DNA from: Pseudomonas sp. GM41(2012)
GTDB lineage: Bacteria > Pseudomonadota > Gammaproteobacteria > Pseudomonadales > Pseudomonadaceae
Direction: 5' to 3'
DNA: 64,000 nucleotides
Assembly: GCF_000282315.2 (NCBI RefSeq)
Contig: NZ_AKJN02000006.1
Location: forward strand, 1 to 64,000
Shown here: positions 42,823 to 51,862 of the stretch, in pieces
Layout of the letters: each line of letters begins with the position of its first letter
Position numbering within the stretch: the stretch's first letter is position 1
Translations under genes and position numbers: made by a program
Notes under the pieces: generated by a model
What the model was told of the DNA's origin: nothing
The model's input: only the letters and a program-made list of their open reading frames with translations
Database searches by the model: none

Positions 42823-43911
42823 TCACGCCGATTGTTGATCCCTGCTCTGCGCTCTGAGCCGATCGGCTGCCTGGCGCAACAACAGTTCTGTTCCGCTCCA
42901 GCCAAGGCAGCCGTCCGTGACTGACACGCCGTAACGCATGGACGGGCTCAGTGGTTGGCAGCCTTCGAACAGGTGACTCTCGATCATCATGCCGATCAGT
43001 GATCGATCACCTTGCAGGCGCTGTTCAAGCACATCGTTAAACACCGCTGGCTGACGCAACGGGTCTTTGCCGCTGTTGGCATGGCTGCAGTCGACCATGA
43101 TCCGGGCCGGGATCTTCAGTTTGGTCAAATCGCTGTTCACCTGGGCGATGCTGTCGCGGTTGTAGTTCGGCCCACGGTGTCCGCCACGCAGTACCAGGTG
43201 GGTGTCGGGGTTGCCCGGCGTTTGAATGATTGCCGGATGGCCCTGGCTGTCGACACCGAAATGGCGATGCGGATGGGCGGCAGAGCGCATGGCGTCGCTG
43301 GCCACACCGACACCACCATCGGTGCCGTTCTTGAAGCCGACCGGCATGCTCAGGCCGCTGGCCATTTCCCGATGGATCTGCGATTCGGTGGTGCGAGCGC
43401 CAATGGCGACCCAGCTCAGCAGATCGTCGAAGTAGCCGGCAGCCATCGGTTGCAGCAGTTCGGTGGCAATCGGCAGTCCCAGGCGGAGCATCTCGCGCAT
43501 CAACTCGCGGGACAGGGTCAAGCCGCCGGCCATGTCATCGCTGCCATCCAGATGGGGATCGTAGGCCAGGCCTTTCCAGCCGACCGTGGTGCGGGGTTTT
43601 TCGACGTAGGCGCGCATCACCAGCAGCATTTCATCGCTGACCTCGGCGGCGAGGCGGGCGAGGTTGCCGGCGTATTCGAGGGCGGATTGAGGATCGTGAA
43701 TCGAGCAGGGACCGACGATGACCAGCAGACGGGAGTCTTCACCGTTGAGGATCGCGCGAACCGCCTGGCGGTGGGCGGCGACTTGCTGGCTCAGGACGTT
43801 GCTGAGTGGCAATTGCTGTTTGAGTTGCAATGAGCTGGGCAGACGCAGGGTCAGCGCTTCATTGGCAGGGCTCAAGGTGGACAGCGGCAGAGCAGAGATG
43901 GACGAGTTCAT
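42823..43911 (-). CDS. aroF: 3-deoxy-7-phosphoheptulonate (DAHP) synthase, class I
   Basis: This 362-residue class I DAHP synthase condenses phosphoenolpyruvate and erythrose 4-phosphate, the first step of the shikimate pathway. Signature parts are LLVIVGPCSIHDPQSALEYA, VMRAYVEKPRTTVGWKG, PVGFKNGTDGG, LRGGHRGPNY and IMVDCSHANSGKD. The upstream leader carries two aromatic-rich small ORFs and a strong terminator, so expression is probably tuned by charged aromatic tRNAs. Which amino acid inhibits the enzyme cannot be read safely; the symbol aroF reflects the family, not proven Tyr sensitivity. Confidence 0.94.
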   Translation of the reverse strand: MNSSISALPLSTLSPANEALTLRLPSSLQLKQQLPLSNVLSQQVAAHRQAVRAILNGEDSRLLVIVGPCSIHDPQSALEYAGNLARLAAEVSDEMLLVMRAYVEKPRTTVGWKGLAYDPHLDGSDDMAGGLTLSRELMREMLRLGLPIATELLQPMAAGYFDDLLSWVAIGARTTESQIHREMASGLSMPVGFKNGTDGGVGVASDAMRSAAHPHRHFGVDSQGHPAIIQTPGNPDTHLVLRGGHRGPNYNRDSIAQVNSDLTKLKIPARIMVDCSHANSGKDPLRQPAVFNDVLEQRLQGDRSLIGMMIESHLFEGCQPLSPSMRYGVSVTDGCLGWSGTELLLRQAADRLRAQSRDQQSA

Positions 43912-43959
43912 ATTCGGGCTTCCTGGGCTGGCGGCGGGTTCGTTCCCGCGCGCTCGGCC

Positions 43960-44112
43960 CTACTGGGGTGTTCGACAATTGGCCGGATTGGCTGCGTGTG
44001 TGTGCTTGCCACCTGTGGGTGACCGATCGGAGGCGGCAGGCTGTCCCGAGCGGAGGCTGCTAAATCGCCAGGCGGTAAAACTGTCGTAACGGTAATAAGT
44101 GGCGTAGTTCAT
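43960..44112 (-). CDS. Aromatic-rich small ORF (second leader) before aroF
   Basis: This 50-codon ORF starts MNYATYYRYDSFTAWRFSSL: its first 17 codons hold four Tyr, two Phe and one Trp. It then becomes an ordinary Ser/Pro/Thr-rich tail. It has a good ribosome site (AGAGGA, 7 bases before the ATG), lies between the attenuator terminator and aroF, and its stop is about 50 bases before the aroF start. It looks like a second leader whose translation could gate aroF, possibly for tyrosine. I know of no family for it, and chance is not excluded. Confidence 0.55.
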   Translation of the reverse strand: MNYATYYRYDSFTAWRFSSLRSGQPAASDRSPTGGKHTHAANPANCRTPQ

Positions 44113-44162
44113 TGTTGAATCCTCTGGTTGTCTGGTGTGTCGCTAAAAATGTGTGGGGCTGG

Positions 44163-44200
44163 AAAAACAAAACCCCCGGTCGGGAAGCCGACCGGGGGTT
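44163..44200 (-). terminator. Attenuator terminator of the aroF leader
   Basis: A perfect 13-bp stem (44171-44183 with 44188-44200) and GAAG-type tetraloop are followed on the minus strand by TTGTTTTT. It lies 48 bases after the first leader ORF and 250 bases before aroF, the position of a transcription attenuator rather than a gene-end terminator. Confidence 0.92.
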
Positions 44201-44247
44201 GAGAAATCTCTGGTGGCGACCCGTTTAAAGTGGGCGCCGTGTGGGTA

Positions 44248-44376
44248 TCAGGCGCGCCAGTGGCTAAACCAATACCCAAAATAAAAGCTGACCGGAGCAC
44301 AAACGTCATTCACCCGGGCAGCCGCCACCGAGCGCAGGGCGCTGACGGTACGAAGCTGTGAGAGGGCGTTGAACAT
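44248..44376 (-). CDS. Aromatic amino acid leader peptide (attenuation)
   Basis: This 42-residue ORF ends in FYFGYWFSHWRA: eight aromatic codons (Phe, Tyr, Trp, plus His) within ten before the stop. GGAG lies 8 bases before the ATG. The segment GGGTAT inside the run (44272-44277) can pair with ATACCC just past the stop (44243-44248), and a strong terminator follows at 44163-44200. This is the textbook arrangement of ribosome-mediated attenuation. The mixed Phe/Tyr/Trp content suggests the leader senses general aromatic starvation rather than one amino acid. Confidence 0.88.
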   Translation of the reverse strand: MFNALSQLRTVSALRSVAAARVNDVCAPVSFYFGYWFSHWRA

Positions 44377-44537
44377 GGTTTTGTCTCCGATGAGTGCGCC
44401 GAGCTTACGCGAGGCCGGTACGTGGTTTCAATCAGAAAATGCTATCGATCACCGGCGGCATTTTCTATCGCTTGAGTGCGTCACCGGTTGTGACACACTT
44501 TGTGCTTCGCTTATATACAACGTCACAAGGACGAATC

Positions 44538-45296
44538 ATGACGCCACTGATCATCGCCGCTGCTCAATCGATCTCCATCGCCGGTGACCTTGCCGCAAAC
44601 ATTGTGTGGCATCAGCGCTTCATGCAAGTTGCCGCGGAGCAGGGCGTGCAATTGCTGGTGTTCCCGGAGTTATCGCTGACCGGGTACGAGCGTGGGCTTG
44701 CGGCTGAATTGGCCATTGCGCCAGACGCCGAGGTTCTGCAACCGCTGCGGGATTTCGCGCGGGAAGTCGGTGTGACGACTGTCGTCGGGATGCCAATTCG
44801 CCTGTCGGAGGATTCGCCGGTATTGATTGGGGCGTTGGTGTTGGGTGCTGATGGATCGCTCGGGATCTACAGCAAGCAGCATCTGCATCCAGGCGAAGAA
44901 GTGGCATTTGCACCGGGAACCGGCGGTTCGACCCTGACCGTAGGTGCTGATACGGTCGCGTTGGCGGTGTGCGCGGATTTCTCTCACGCCAGTCATGCAG
45001 CCGCGGCGGCGCAGCAAGGCGCCGATCTCTATGCGGCGGGCGTGCTGATCACGGAAAACGGCTACGCCCCGGATACCGCGTTGTTGCAAGGCTACGCCAG
45101 CGCTCATTCGATGACGGTCCTGATGGCCAACCATGGCGGTGCAACGGGTGGCTGGGAATCGGCAGGACGCAGCGCGATCTGGGCGTCGGACGGTTCGCTG
45201 ATTGCGGCCGCACCGGGTACAGGCAATCTGATGGTCGTGGCTCGCCGCGATGCTGACGGTTGGAAGGGGCAATTAGTGGAGGTTGCATTGGGGTGA
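44538..45296 (+). CDS. Carbon-nitrogen hydrolase (nitrilase superfamily)
   Basis: This 252-residue amidase-fold protein has the Glu-Lys-Cys triad visible: Glu in LLVFPELSLTGYE, Lys in YSKQHLHPGEE and Cys in LAVCADFSHASH. These enzymes cleave or form amide bonds of small molecules; the exact substrate is not predictable. The ATG at 44538 (MTPLIIAAAQS) marks the conserved N-terminus. Its stop overlaps the start of the acetyltransferase gene (TGATG), so the two are coupled. It is divergent from the aroF leader. Confidence 0.9.
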   Translation: MTPLIIAAAQSISIAGDLAANIVWHQRFMQVAAEQGVQLLVFPELSLTGYERGLAAELAIAPDAEVLQPLRDFAREVGVTTVVGMPIRLSEDSPVLIGALVLGADGSLGIYSKQHLHPGEEVAFAPGTGGSTLTVGADTVALAVCADFSHASHAAAAAQQGADLYAAGVLITENGYAPDTALLQGYASAHSMTVLMANHGGATGGWESAGRSAIWASDGSLIAAAPGTGNLMVVARRDADGWKGQLVEVALG

Positions 45297-45739
45297 TGGT
45301 ATTTGAATTACGTCCGGCGACATCCCGGGATCTCGACTTCGCTCGTGAACTGACCCGCAACAACATGCTGCGCTATTACATTCAGCACGATCTGCTGTGG
45401 CAGGACGAAGGGTTCGATGTTGGCTGGGCAGGGCGCGAGAACTGGTTGATTGTGAGTGGCAGTACCGTGTTGGGCTTTTTCAGTCTGAGTCGTGACGCCA
45501 AAGCCCTGTACATCCGCGAACTGCACGTCCTCGAAGCGTTTCGGGGGCAGGGCGCCGGCTCCTGGACGATTGATCAGGTATTCGCCATGGCGTGCAAGGA
45601 ACGGCGTCCGGCATTACGTTTGACGGTTTTTGAAAATAATCCCGCGCAAGCGTTGTATGAGAGAAAGGGACTGAAGGTGGTCGGCACGGACGAGTGTTTC
45701 CTGAGAATGCAGCGCGATATCGATGCCTCGCCCGGCTGA
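45296..45739 (+). CDS. GNAT family N-acetyltransferase
   Basis: This 147-residue GNAT domain opens FELRPATSRDLDFARELTRN, has the acetyl-CoA loop VLEAFRGQGAGSWTIDQV (R/Q-x-x-G-x-G/A type) and ends LRLTVFENNPAQALYERKGLKVV. It transfers acetyl from acetyl-CoA to an unknown amine. It is translationally coupled to the upstream nitrilase-family gene, suggesting a shared small-molecule pathway. Confidence 0.9.
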   Translation: MVFELRPATSRDLDFARELTRNNMLRYYIQHDLLWQDEGFDVGWAGRENWLIVSGSTVLGFFSLSRDAKALYIRELHVLEAFRGQGAGSWTIDQVFAMACKERRPALRLTVFENNPAQALYERKGLKVVGTDECFLRMQRDIDASPG

Positions 45740-45865
45740 AACATGCATGCGACAAGCCTTTCAAGATGTATTGAAACTTTTTATATGACGCTTGCCGCTA
45801 GGTCTGCCAGTTGCTTTTTGCTAAGGTGTCGGCAACCCAATAAGACCATTTCGCGAGGTGTCTGC

Positions 45866-46507
45866 TTGATTAGGGTGCTAGTAGTCGATGATCATGATCT
45901 CGTTCGTACAGGCATTACACGAATGCTGGCTGACATCGATGGCCTGCAAGTAGTCGGCCAGGCTGAGTCAGGCGAAGAATCCCTGCTCAAGGCGCGTGAG
46001 TTGAAACCCGATGTGGTGCTGATGGACGTCAAGATGCCCGGCATCGGCGGTCTTGAAGCCACACGCAAATTATTGCGCAGTCATCCGGATATCAAAGTCG
46101 TCGCGGTCACCGTGTGCGAAGAAGACCCGTTTCCGACGCGGTTGTTGCAGGCAGGGGCCGCGGGCTATCTGACCAAGGGTGCCGGACTGCCGGAAATGGT
46201 CCAGGCCATCCGCCTGGTGTTTGCCGGGCAGCGCTACATCAGCCCGCAAATTGCACAGCAACTGGCGATCAAATCCTTCCAGCCGACCAATGATTCGCCC
46301 TTCGACGCCTTGTCGGAGCGGGAAATCCAGATCGCGCTGATGATTGTCGGCTGTCAGAAGGTCCAGATCATTTCCGACAAACTGTGTCTGTCGCCAAAAA
46401 CCGTGAACACTTACCGTTACCGCATTTTCGAAAAGCTTTCGATCAGCAGCGATGTCGAGTTGACGCTGTTGGCGGTTCGTCACGGCATGGTCGATGCCAG
46501 TCTCTGA
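45866..46507 (+). CDS. gacA: Response regulator GacA
   Basis: This 213-residue two-component response regulator has a receiver (residues 1-120, acidic pair at 8-9, phosphoryl Asp54 in [10 protein letters not shown], Lys in GYLTKGAG) and a LuxR-type HTH near residues 145-210 ([13 protein letters not shown]). It is phosphorylated by GacS and activates the Rsm small RNAs that relieve RsmA/E repression of secondary metabolism. The start is TTG at 45866, preceded by GAGGTG; no ATG lies at the conserved N-terminus, as is usual for Pseudomonas gacA. The uvrC gene follows by 2 bases. Confidence 0.98.
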   Translation: MIRVLVVDDHDLVRTGITRMLADIDGLQVVGQAESGEESLLKARELKPDVVLMDVKMPGIGGLEATRKLLRSHPDIKVVAVTVCEEDPFPTRLLQAGAAGYLTKGAGLPEMVQAIRLVFAGQRYISPQIAQQLAIKSFQPTNDSPFDALSEREIQIALMIVGCQKVQIISDKLCLSPKTVNTYRYRIFEKLSISSDVELTLLAVRHGMVDASL

Positions 46508-46509
46508 AA

Positions 46510-48333
46510 ATGACTGAAGTCTTCGATCCAAGCGCCTTTCTGTCGACGGTCAGTGGGCGTCCCGGTGTGTATCGCATGTTCGACAGCGAGGCACGCCTGC
46601 TCTACGTCGGCAAGGCCAAGAACCTCAAGAATCGCCTGTCGAGTTACTTCCGCAAATCCGGTCTTGCGCCCAAGACCGCGGCGCTGGTCGCGCGTATCGC
46701 TCAGGTCGAAACGACGATTACGGCCAATGAAACCGAAGCCTTGTTGCTTGAGCAGACGCTGATCAAGGAGTGGCGTCCGCCCTACAACATCCTGCTGCGC
46801 GACGATAAATCCTACCCCTACGTCTTTCTCTCGGATGGCCAGTTCCCTCGCTTGAGCATCCATCGCGGTGCAAAAAAGGCCAAGGGCAAGTATTTCGGCC
46901 CTTATCCCAGCGCCGGTGCGATTCGTGAAAGCCTGAGCCTGCTGCAGAAGACGTTTTTCGTTCGTCAGTGCGAAGACAGCTATTACAAGAACCGCACGCG
47001 TCCTTGCCTGCAATACCAGATCAAACGCTGCAAGGCGCCCTGTGTCGGGCTGGTGGAGCCCGAGGTGTATGCCGAAGACGTACGGCACTCGGTGATGTTC
47101 CTTGAGGGGCGCAGCAATGCGCTGACGGATGAGTTGTCCGCAGGAATGGAAGAGGCGGCGATCAACCTCGAGTTCGAGCGTGCGGCCGAGCTGCGGGATC
47201 AGATCTCATTACTGCGCCGGGTCCAGGACCAGCAAAGCATGGAAGGCGGGACGGGCGATGTCGATGTGATCGCAGCGTTTGTCAATCCGGGTGGTGCTTG
47301 CGTTCATTTGATCAGTGTGCGTGGCGGGCGGGTGTTGGGGAGCAAGAACTTCTTTCCGCAGGTGGGTATTGAAGAGGACGTTTCTGAAGTCATGGCGGCG
47401 TTTCTCGGCCAGTACTTCATCAGCAGTCCCGAGCGCGACTTGCCCAGCGAACTGATCGTCAACGTGGTTCACGAAGACTTCCCGATCCTGATCGCGGCCA
47501 TCGATGAGCTGCGCGGTCGCGAATTGACCATCAGTCATCGGGTTCGTGGTACGCGAGCACGCTGGCAACAGTTGGCGGTCACCAATGCCGAGCAGGCCCT
47601 GGGAGCGCGACTGGCTAACCGTCAACACGTTGCTGCACGCTTCGATGCCCTGGCGGAAGTGCTGAACCTGGACGAACCGCCACAGCGCCTGGAGTGTTAC
47701 GACATCAGTCACTCCAGCGGCGAAGCGACCGTGGCATCCTGCGTGGTGTTCGGTCCCGAAGGTCCGATCAAGTCCGACTACCGTCGCTACAACATTGAAG
47801 GCGTCACCCCGGGCGATGACTACGCCGCGATGCATCAGGCCCTGACCCGACGCTTCAGCAAGCTGAAGGACGGGGAGGGCAAGCTACCGGACATTTTGCT
47901 GGTGGACGGTGGCAAGGGGCAGCTGTCCATGGCCCGCGACGTGCTCAATGAACTGGCCGTGCCGGATCTGATTCTGCTGGGCGTCGCCAAGGGCGCCACG
48001 CGTAAGGCCGGTTTCGAAACCCTGTACCTGAATGATGCTGCCCACGAATTCACCTTGCGCGGTGATTCCCCCGCGCTGCATTTGATCCAGCAGATACGCG
48101 ACGAAGCTCACCGTTTCGCGATTACCGGGCACCGCGCCCGTCGTGGCAAAACTCGCCGCACGTCTACGCTTGAGGGCGTAGCTGGCGTCGGGCCGACACG
48201 TCGCCGCGATTTGTTGAAACATTTTGGTGGATTGCAGGAGCTGTCTCGTGCCAGCATCGAAGAGATCGCCAAAGCACCCGGGATCAGTAAAAAGCTCGCA
48301 GAGTTGATTTATGCCAATCTGCACAGCGAGTAG
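46510..48333 (+). CDS. uvrC: Excinuclease ABC subunit C
   Basis: This 607-residue nucleotide-excision repair nuclease has a GIY-YIG domain ([24 protein letters not shown]), a Cys cluster, a UVR domain near residue 205-240 ([19 protein letters not shown]), an RNase-H-like endonuclease domain with [11 protein letters not shown], and C-terminal tandem helix-hairpin-helix ([20 protein letters not shown]). It incises both sides of UvrB-bound lesions. It is co-transcribed with gacA, an order conserved across gamma-proteobacteria. Confidence 0.98.
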   Translation: MTEVFDPSAFLSTVSGRPGVYRMFDSEARLLYVGKAKNLKNRLSSYFRKSGLAPKTAALVARIAQVETTITANETEALLLEQTLIKEWRPPYNILLRDDKSYPYVFLSDGQFPRLSIHRGAKKAKGKYFGPYPSAGAIRESLSLLQKTFFVRQCEDSYYKNRTRPCLQYQIKRCKAPCVGLVEPEVYAEDVRHSVMFLEGRSNALTDELSAGMEEAAINLEFERAAELRDQISLLRRVQDQQSMEGGTGDVDVIAAFVNPGGACVHLISVRGGRVLGSKNFFPQVGIEEDVSEVMAAFLGQYFISSPERDLPSELIVNVVHEDFPILIAAIDELRGRELTISHRVRGTRARWQQLAVTNAEQALGARLANRQHVAARFDALAEVLNLDEPPQRLECYDISHSSGEATVASCVVFGPEGPIKSDYRRYNIEGVTPGDDYAAMHQALTRRFSKLKDGEGKLPDILLVDGGKGQLSMARDVLNELAVPDLILLGVAKGATRKAGFETLYLNDAAHEFTLRGDSPALHLIQQIRDEAHRFAITGHRARRGKTRRTSTLEGVAGVGPTRRRDLLKHFGGLQELSRASIEEIAKAPGISKKLAELIYANLHSE

Positions 48334-48365
48334 AATGCCCCCTCACCTCGTAGCCAGTTGTGCCG

Positions 48366-48926
48366 ATGAATATCCCTAATCTGATTACCGTACTACGCGT
48401 CCTGCTCATTCCGATCTTCATTTTACTGTTCTACCTGCCGTATCAATGGAGCTACCTGGCGTCCGCCTCGGTGTTCGCATTTGCCGCCGCCACAGACTGG
48501 CTGGATGGGTATCTGGCTCGCCGACTGGAACAAAGCACACCGTTCGGGGCTTTCCTCGATCCCGTGGCTGACAAGCTGATGGTCGCCGTTGCGCTGGTAT
48601 TGCTGGTGCAAGAACATGGCAACCTGTGGCTCACACTGCCGGCCGCCGTGATCATCGGTCGCGAGATTGTCGTCTCGGCACTTCGCGAATGGATGGCCGA
48701 ACTCGGCGCTCGTGCTCACGTCGCGGTGTCGAACCTGGGTAAATGGAAAACCGCCGCGCAAATGCTGGCGCTGGTGATCCTGCTGGCCAATCCGTCGGAC
48801 TTTACGTTCTGGGTGCTGCTGGGTTACGCCTTGCTGCTGATATCCGCGGGCCTGACGTTGTGGTCCATGGTCCAGTATTTGCGCGCTGCCTGGCCGCATC
48901 TGAAGACCGACGTGGAAAAGAAATAA
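48366..48926 (+). CDS. pgsA: CDP-diacylglycerol-glycerol-3-phosphate 3-phosphatidyltransferase
   Basis: This 186-residue integral membrane enzyme makes phosphatidylglycerol phosphate. The CDP-alcohol phosphotransferase motif D-G-x2-A-R-x8-G-x3-D-x3-D is clear in [20 protein letters not shown] followed by LDPVADK. It has about four to six helices. A GTG two codons upstream is possible, but the ATG at 48366 gives the family N-terminus [14 protein letters not shown]. It follows uvrC in the conserved gacA-uvrC-pgsA order. Confidence 0.97.
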   Translation: MNIPNLITVLRVLLIPIFILLFYLPYQWSYLASASVFAFAAATDWLDGYLARRLEQSTPFGAFLDPVADKLMVAVALVLLVQEHGNLWLTLPAAVIIGREIVVSALREWMAELGARAHVAVSNLGKWKTAAQMLALVILLANPSDFTFWVLLGYALLLISAGLTLWSMVQYLRAAWPHLKTDVEKK

Positions 48927-48945
48927 ACTTTTTTGAATCAAGGGG

Positions 48946-48973
48946 TTGACGGGGCTTCTGGATTCTATAGAAT
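48946..48973 (+). promoter_or_regulatory. Sigma-70 promoter of tRNA-Gly
   Basis: TTGACG and TAGAAT are separated by 16 bases, with a GC-rich discriminator (GCGCCA), the usual form for stringently controlled stable-RNA genes. The tRNA begins 15 bases after the -10. Confidence 0.75.
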
Positions 48974-48988
48974 GCGCCACACCAAGAC

Positions 48989-49064
<76 letters not shown>

Positions 49065-49070
49065 AGCATT

Positions 49071-49105
49071 AAAAAATGGATCTCTGAAAAGAGGTCCATT
49101 TTTTT
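49071..49105 (+). terminator. Rho-independent terminator after tRNA-Gly
   Basis: AATGGATCTCT-GAAA-AGAGGTCCATT (11-bp stem with one G-U pair) is followed by TTTTT. A separate perfect palindrome CCAAAGAAAA-GT-TTTTCTTTGG follows at 49109-49130. Confidence 0.92.
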
Positions 49106-49221
49106 CGTCCAAAGAAAAGTTTTTCTTTGGCTTTTCCCTCGACATCTGCTGAAAAAACATACCCCGCCTTGGATAGGGTGGGGGTTGGTGGAGCGGTTAC
49201 TTTAGTCGTATCCAGACGCTC

Positions 49222-50334
49222 CTACCAACGCAACTCGAAAGCATTTTTTGCGCCCGGCTGGATGCTGCTGCCCAAGCGTGCGCACTCGCGAGAAAGGGTG
49301 TCGTGCAGCCATTGACGGTCATCCCCTTCGGCGCGACAAATGCGATAGCGACGCACGCGGGTGGGTATCAGGTCCAGCGACTGCAGGTGCCCGCCCGGGT
49401 CCAGCGAGGCAAAGTACAGAAGCCCCAGATCGCCGCGAAAGGCTGTGTGGCCCTCGATGCCTTCGTAATCGTTCAGTAGATCACCGCAGCCATAGAGAAT
49501 CAGGCGTTCGTGGTACACCTCGATGCCCTTGACGTGGTGCGAGGAATGCCCGTGCACCACGTCAACTCCGGCCTCGTCGATCAAGGCATGGGCGAACCGG
49601 ACCTGCTCGCGCGGGATATCGAACCCCCAGTTGCCGCCCCAGTGAATGGAGGCGACCACCAGATCCCCCGGATTTTTGCCCTCGAGAATCCGTTTGGCCA
49701 CAGGGCGCAGGCTTTGCATCGACAAATCTTCCAGTCGCGCGACGCCCGCGCGCCTATCCGTGGCGGCCCAATCCGGCGCAATGCCGCTGTCGGGTGCACC
49801 GAGGCCAAACACCAGCAAGCGCCGCCCGCCAGGCTGCGGCAGCACGGCGGGCGCTTCGGCAGATTGCCGATTGTGCCCGGCGCCAGCGCTGCACATACCG
49901 TTGCTCGCCAGGGTATCCAGCGTATCGGCCAGCCCGGTTGCCCCCCAGTCCAGCACATGGTTGTTGGCCAGCACGCAGCAGTCGATGCCGGCTGCGCTGA
50001 TGGCCGGGAAGTTCTCCGGGCTCATGCGGTAATTGATGCCCTTTGGCTCCGGTCGTCCGCGGCGGGACACCGCAGTTTCCAGATTGATGATGCGTGCGTG
50101 TGGCCGACGAAGTTCGAACTCTTCCAGCGCAACGCCCCAGACATAGGTAAAATCGGCTGGGCATGGAATCGAGCCACTGAGTCTTTCTGCCAGCCGGACG
50201 TAGTCGCCGGCATTCTTGACGTAAGCTTCGTAAAGCCGCGGATCACCAGGATGCGGCAGTACTGAGTCGATGCCGCGGGCGGTCATGACGTCGCCGGCGA
50301 GAAACAGCTTCAGCGTATCGGTAACAGTTGCCAT
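49222..50334 (-). CDS. CapA family protein (poly-gamma-glutamate synthesis CapA-like, calcineurin-type)
   Basis: This 370-residue PGA_cap-domain phosphoesterase-fold protein has LFLAGDVMTARGID, IINLETAVSRRG, VLANNHVLDWG, VASIHWGGNW and VVHGHSSHHVKGIE, the metal-ligand motifs of the family in order. CapA proteins of Bacillus take part in poly-gamma-glutamate handling, but stand-alone copies such as this, with no capB/capC neighbours and no signal peptide, have no established role. The ATG at 50334 is preceded by GGGAGGGTG. Confidence 0.88.
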   Translation of the reverse strand: MATVTDTLKLFLAGDVMTARGIDSVLPHPGDPRLYEAYVKNAGDYVRLAERLSGSIPCPADFTYVWGVALEEFELRRPHARIINLETAVSRRGRPEPKGINYRMSPENFPAISAAGIDCCVLANNHVLDWGATGLADTLDTLASNGMCSAGAGHNRQSAEAPAVLPQPGGRRLLVFGLGAPDSGIAPDWAATDRRAGVARLEDLSMQSLRPVAKRILEGKNPGDLVVASIHWGGNWGFDIPREQVRFAHALIDEAGVDVVHGHSSHHVKGIEVYHERLILYGCGDLLNDYEGIEGHTAFRGDLGLLYFASLDPGGHLQSLDLIPTRVRRYRICRAEGDDRQWLHDTLSRECARLGSSIQPGAKNAFELRW

Positions 50335-50439
50335 GGCACCCTCCCACGCAAACTGGGGACAGTCCCCGATTAGCTCACCTGCGGCTCCATCACTACAATC
50401 ATCACGCCTCAACTATAGCCAGGTTCCCAACGTGTCTAA

Positions 50440-50740
50440 GACCAGGGTCGTTCGGCCGCTGGCAGCATCGTTGACAACCATAGCTGGCGCTTCGTCAACG
50501 ACGTGCCGACCGGCATCTACACCATTCCGGAGATCAGCTCGATCGGCAAGAACGAGCAGGAGCTGACTCAGGCCAAGGTACCGTACGAAGTGGGCAAGGC
50601 GTTCTTCAAGGGCATGGCGCGTGCACAGATCGTCGGCGAGCCCCAGGGCATGCTGAAGATTCAGTCCGCGAGACCCTGGAAGTGCTGGGCGTTCACTGCT
50701 TCGGTTATCAGCGTCGAAGATCGTTCACTTGGACAGTGAG
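50440..50740 (+). pseudogene. sthA: Fragment of soluble pyridine nucleotide transhydrogenase (sthA)
   Basis: The plus strand reads [20 protein letters not shown] then [20 protein letters not shown], which is the middle of SthA, a flavoprotein that transfers reducing equivalents between NADPH and NAD+. A stop codon sits just before the fragment. After GEPQGMLKI the frame breaks: the sequence for [15 protein letters not shown] continues in another frame, and EIVHLGQ in yet another. Neither the N-terminal FAD domain nor the C-terminus is present. This is a relic of about 300 bases, and a functional copy must be elsewhere. Confidence 0.85.
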
Positions 50741-50794
50741 CCGAGGTAGCGGGAAATGTCCTGCCTGGGTCATCGGATTTTCTGGCGCAATCTG

Positions 50795-51787
50795 TCATAG
50801 CGACGCCCTATCCACCAATGGACAATCGACTGGCTGGGCTCCCGATACCTCGAGGGCCTCGATCAGGTGCCGGGCAGCATTGCGACCGATCTCGTAGTAC
50901 GGCAGTTGCACTGTGGTCAGCGGCGGGATGAACAGTTCGGCAATGCCGATCATGTTGTCATAGCCGAGCACGGCGACATCGTCGGGAATTTTCAGGCCCC
51001 GGCCCAACAACAGCTGATAGGCACAGAAGGCAATGCGGTCGTTGCCACAGATCAGAATGTCGAATTGGGGGCGACCCTCAATGATGTGCCGGTCGAGGAT
51101 GGCTGCGGTTTCGCCATAGGCATCATGATCAGAAAGGTCGTATTGCAGGAGTGCGTCAGGCGCCAGGCCGAATGCCTGACAGGCACGCTGCAAGCCTTTT
51201 TGTCGCAGGTCCCAGGCCAGACTCTGTTTTGGCAGATTGATACACAGAGGGCGCCGATAGCCTTGGCTTAACGCGTGATGTACGGCTCGATACTGCCCCT
51301 TTTCGTCGTCTGGCACATAACTGACCAGGCGACTGTCATCGGCCAGGCAATTGGCGAGTACCAGTGGTTTGCTCTTCAACCGCTCGGGAATGCTCACCTG
51401 GCGCAACCCCATGGCGCTGAAGATCAATCCGTCGGGACGGTGCGATAACATAAGGTCGATGTTCTGGTCGGTGGGCGGGTTGCTCAACAGGTTAAGGATG
51501 AACACATTCCAACCCGCCTGCTGCGCGGTCTGTTCGATGGACAGCAGCAATTCGACCGCGAACGGTGTGGTCGCGGTGTCCAGCGCGAACACACCGATGG
51601 TTCGCGACTGGAGGTTGTCGCCGCGCATCTTGCGCGCCGACAGGCTCGGTACGAATTGCAGTTCATCAATGGCACGACGCACCCGCAGAAGGGTTTCGGG
51701 GCTCAGTTTTTCCGGGTTGTTGAGCGCGCGAGAAACCGTCATCAGGGACACGCCGGCCAGTTGTGCAACGTCTTTCACTGAAGTCAT
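50795..51787 (-). CDS. LacI family transcriptional regulator of the sucrose-type locus
   Basis: This 330-residue protein has the LacI/GalR HTH and hinge (VKDVAQLAGVSLMTVSRALN, residues about 4-23) and a periplasmic-binding-like core from about residue 60, with FDILICGNDRIAFCAYQLLL and VAVLGYDNMIGIAELFIPPL. It sits at the end of the GH32/ABC operon and is the likely repressor acting at the GTTAAC palindrome at 57654-57665. The inducer is inferred to be sucrose, fructose or a derivative. Confidence 0.92.
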   Translation of the reverse strand: MTSVKDVAQLAGVSLMTVSRALNNPEKLSPETLLRVRRAIDELQFVPSLSARKMRGDNLQSRTIGVFALDTATTPFAVELLLSIEQTAQQAGWNVFILNLLSNPPTDQNIDLMLSHRPDGLIFSAMGLRQVSIPERLKSKPLVLANCLADDSRLVSYVPDDEKGQYRAVHHALSQGYRRPLCINLPKQSLAWDLRQKGLQRACQAFGLAPDALLQYDLSDHDAYGETAAILDRHIIEGRPQFDILICGNDRIAFCAYQLLLGRGLKIPDDVAVLGYDNMIGIAELFIPPLTTVQLPYYEIGRNAARHLIEALEVSGAQPVDCPLVDRASL

Positions 51788-51862
51788 GCGAGGCGAGGCC
51801 GGTCAGGTTGACGCAGAATCATGACACAGGGCCCGGGCTTCTCGCGACTCGAATGACGCTGC

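Noticed and set aside
44109..44309. 66-codon minus-strand ORF through the aroF attenuator
   Set aside because: It runs straight through the terminator hairpin in another frame from the two aromatic leaders and has no ribosome site.
49109..49130. Perfect palindrome CCAAAGAAAA-GT-TTTTCTTTGG as an attachment site
   Set aside because: It lies just after the tRNA terminator, but no second copy, tRNA-end repeat or integrase is visible; more likely part of a terminator region.
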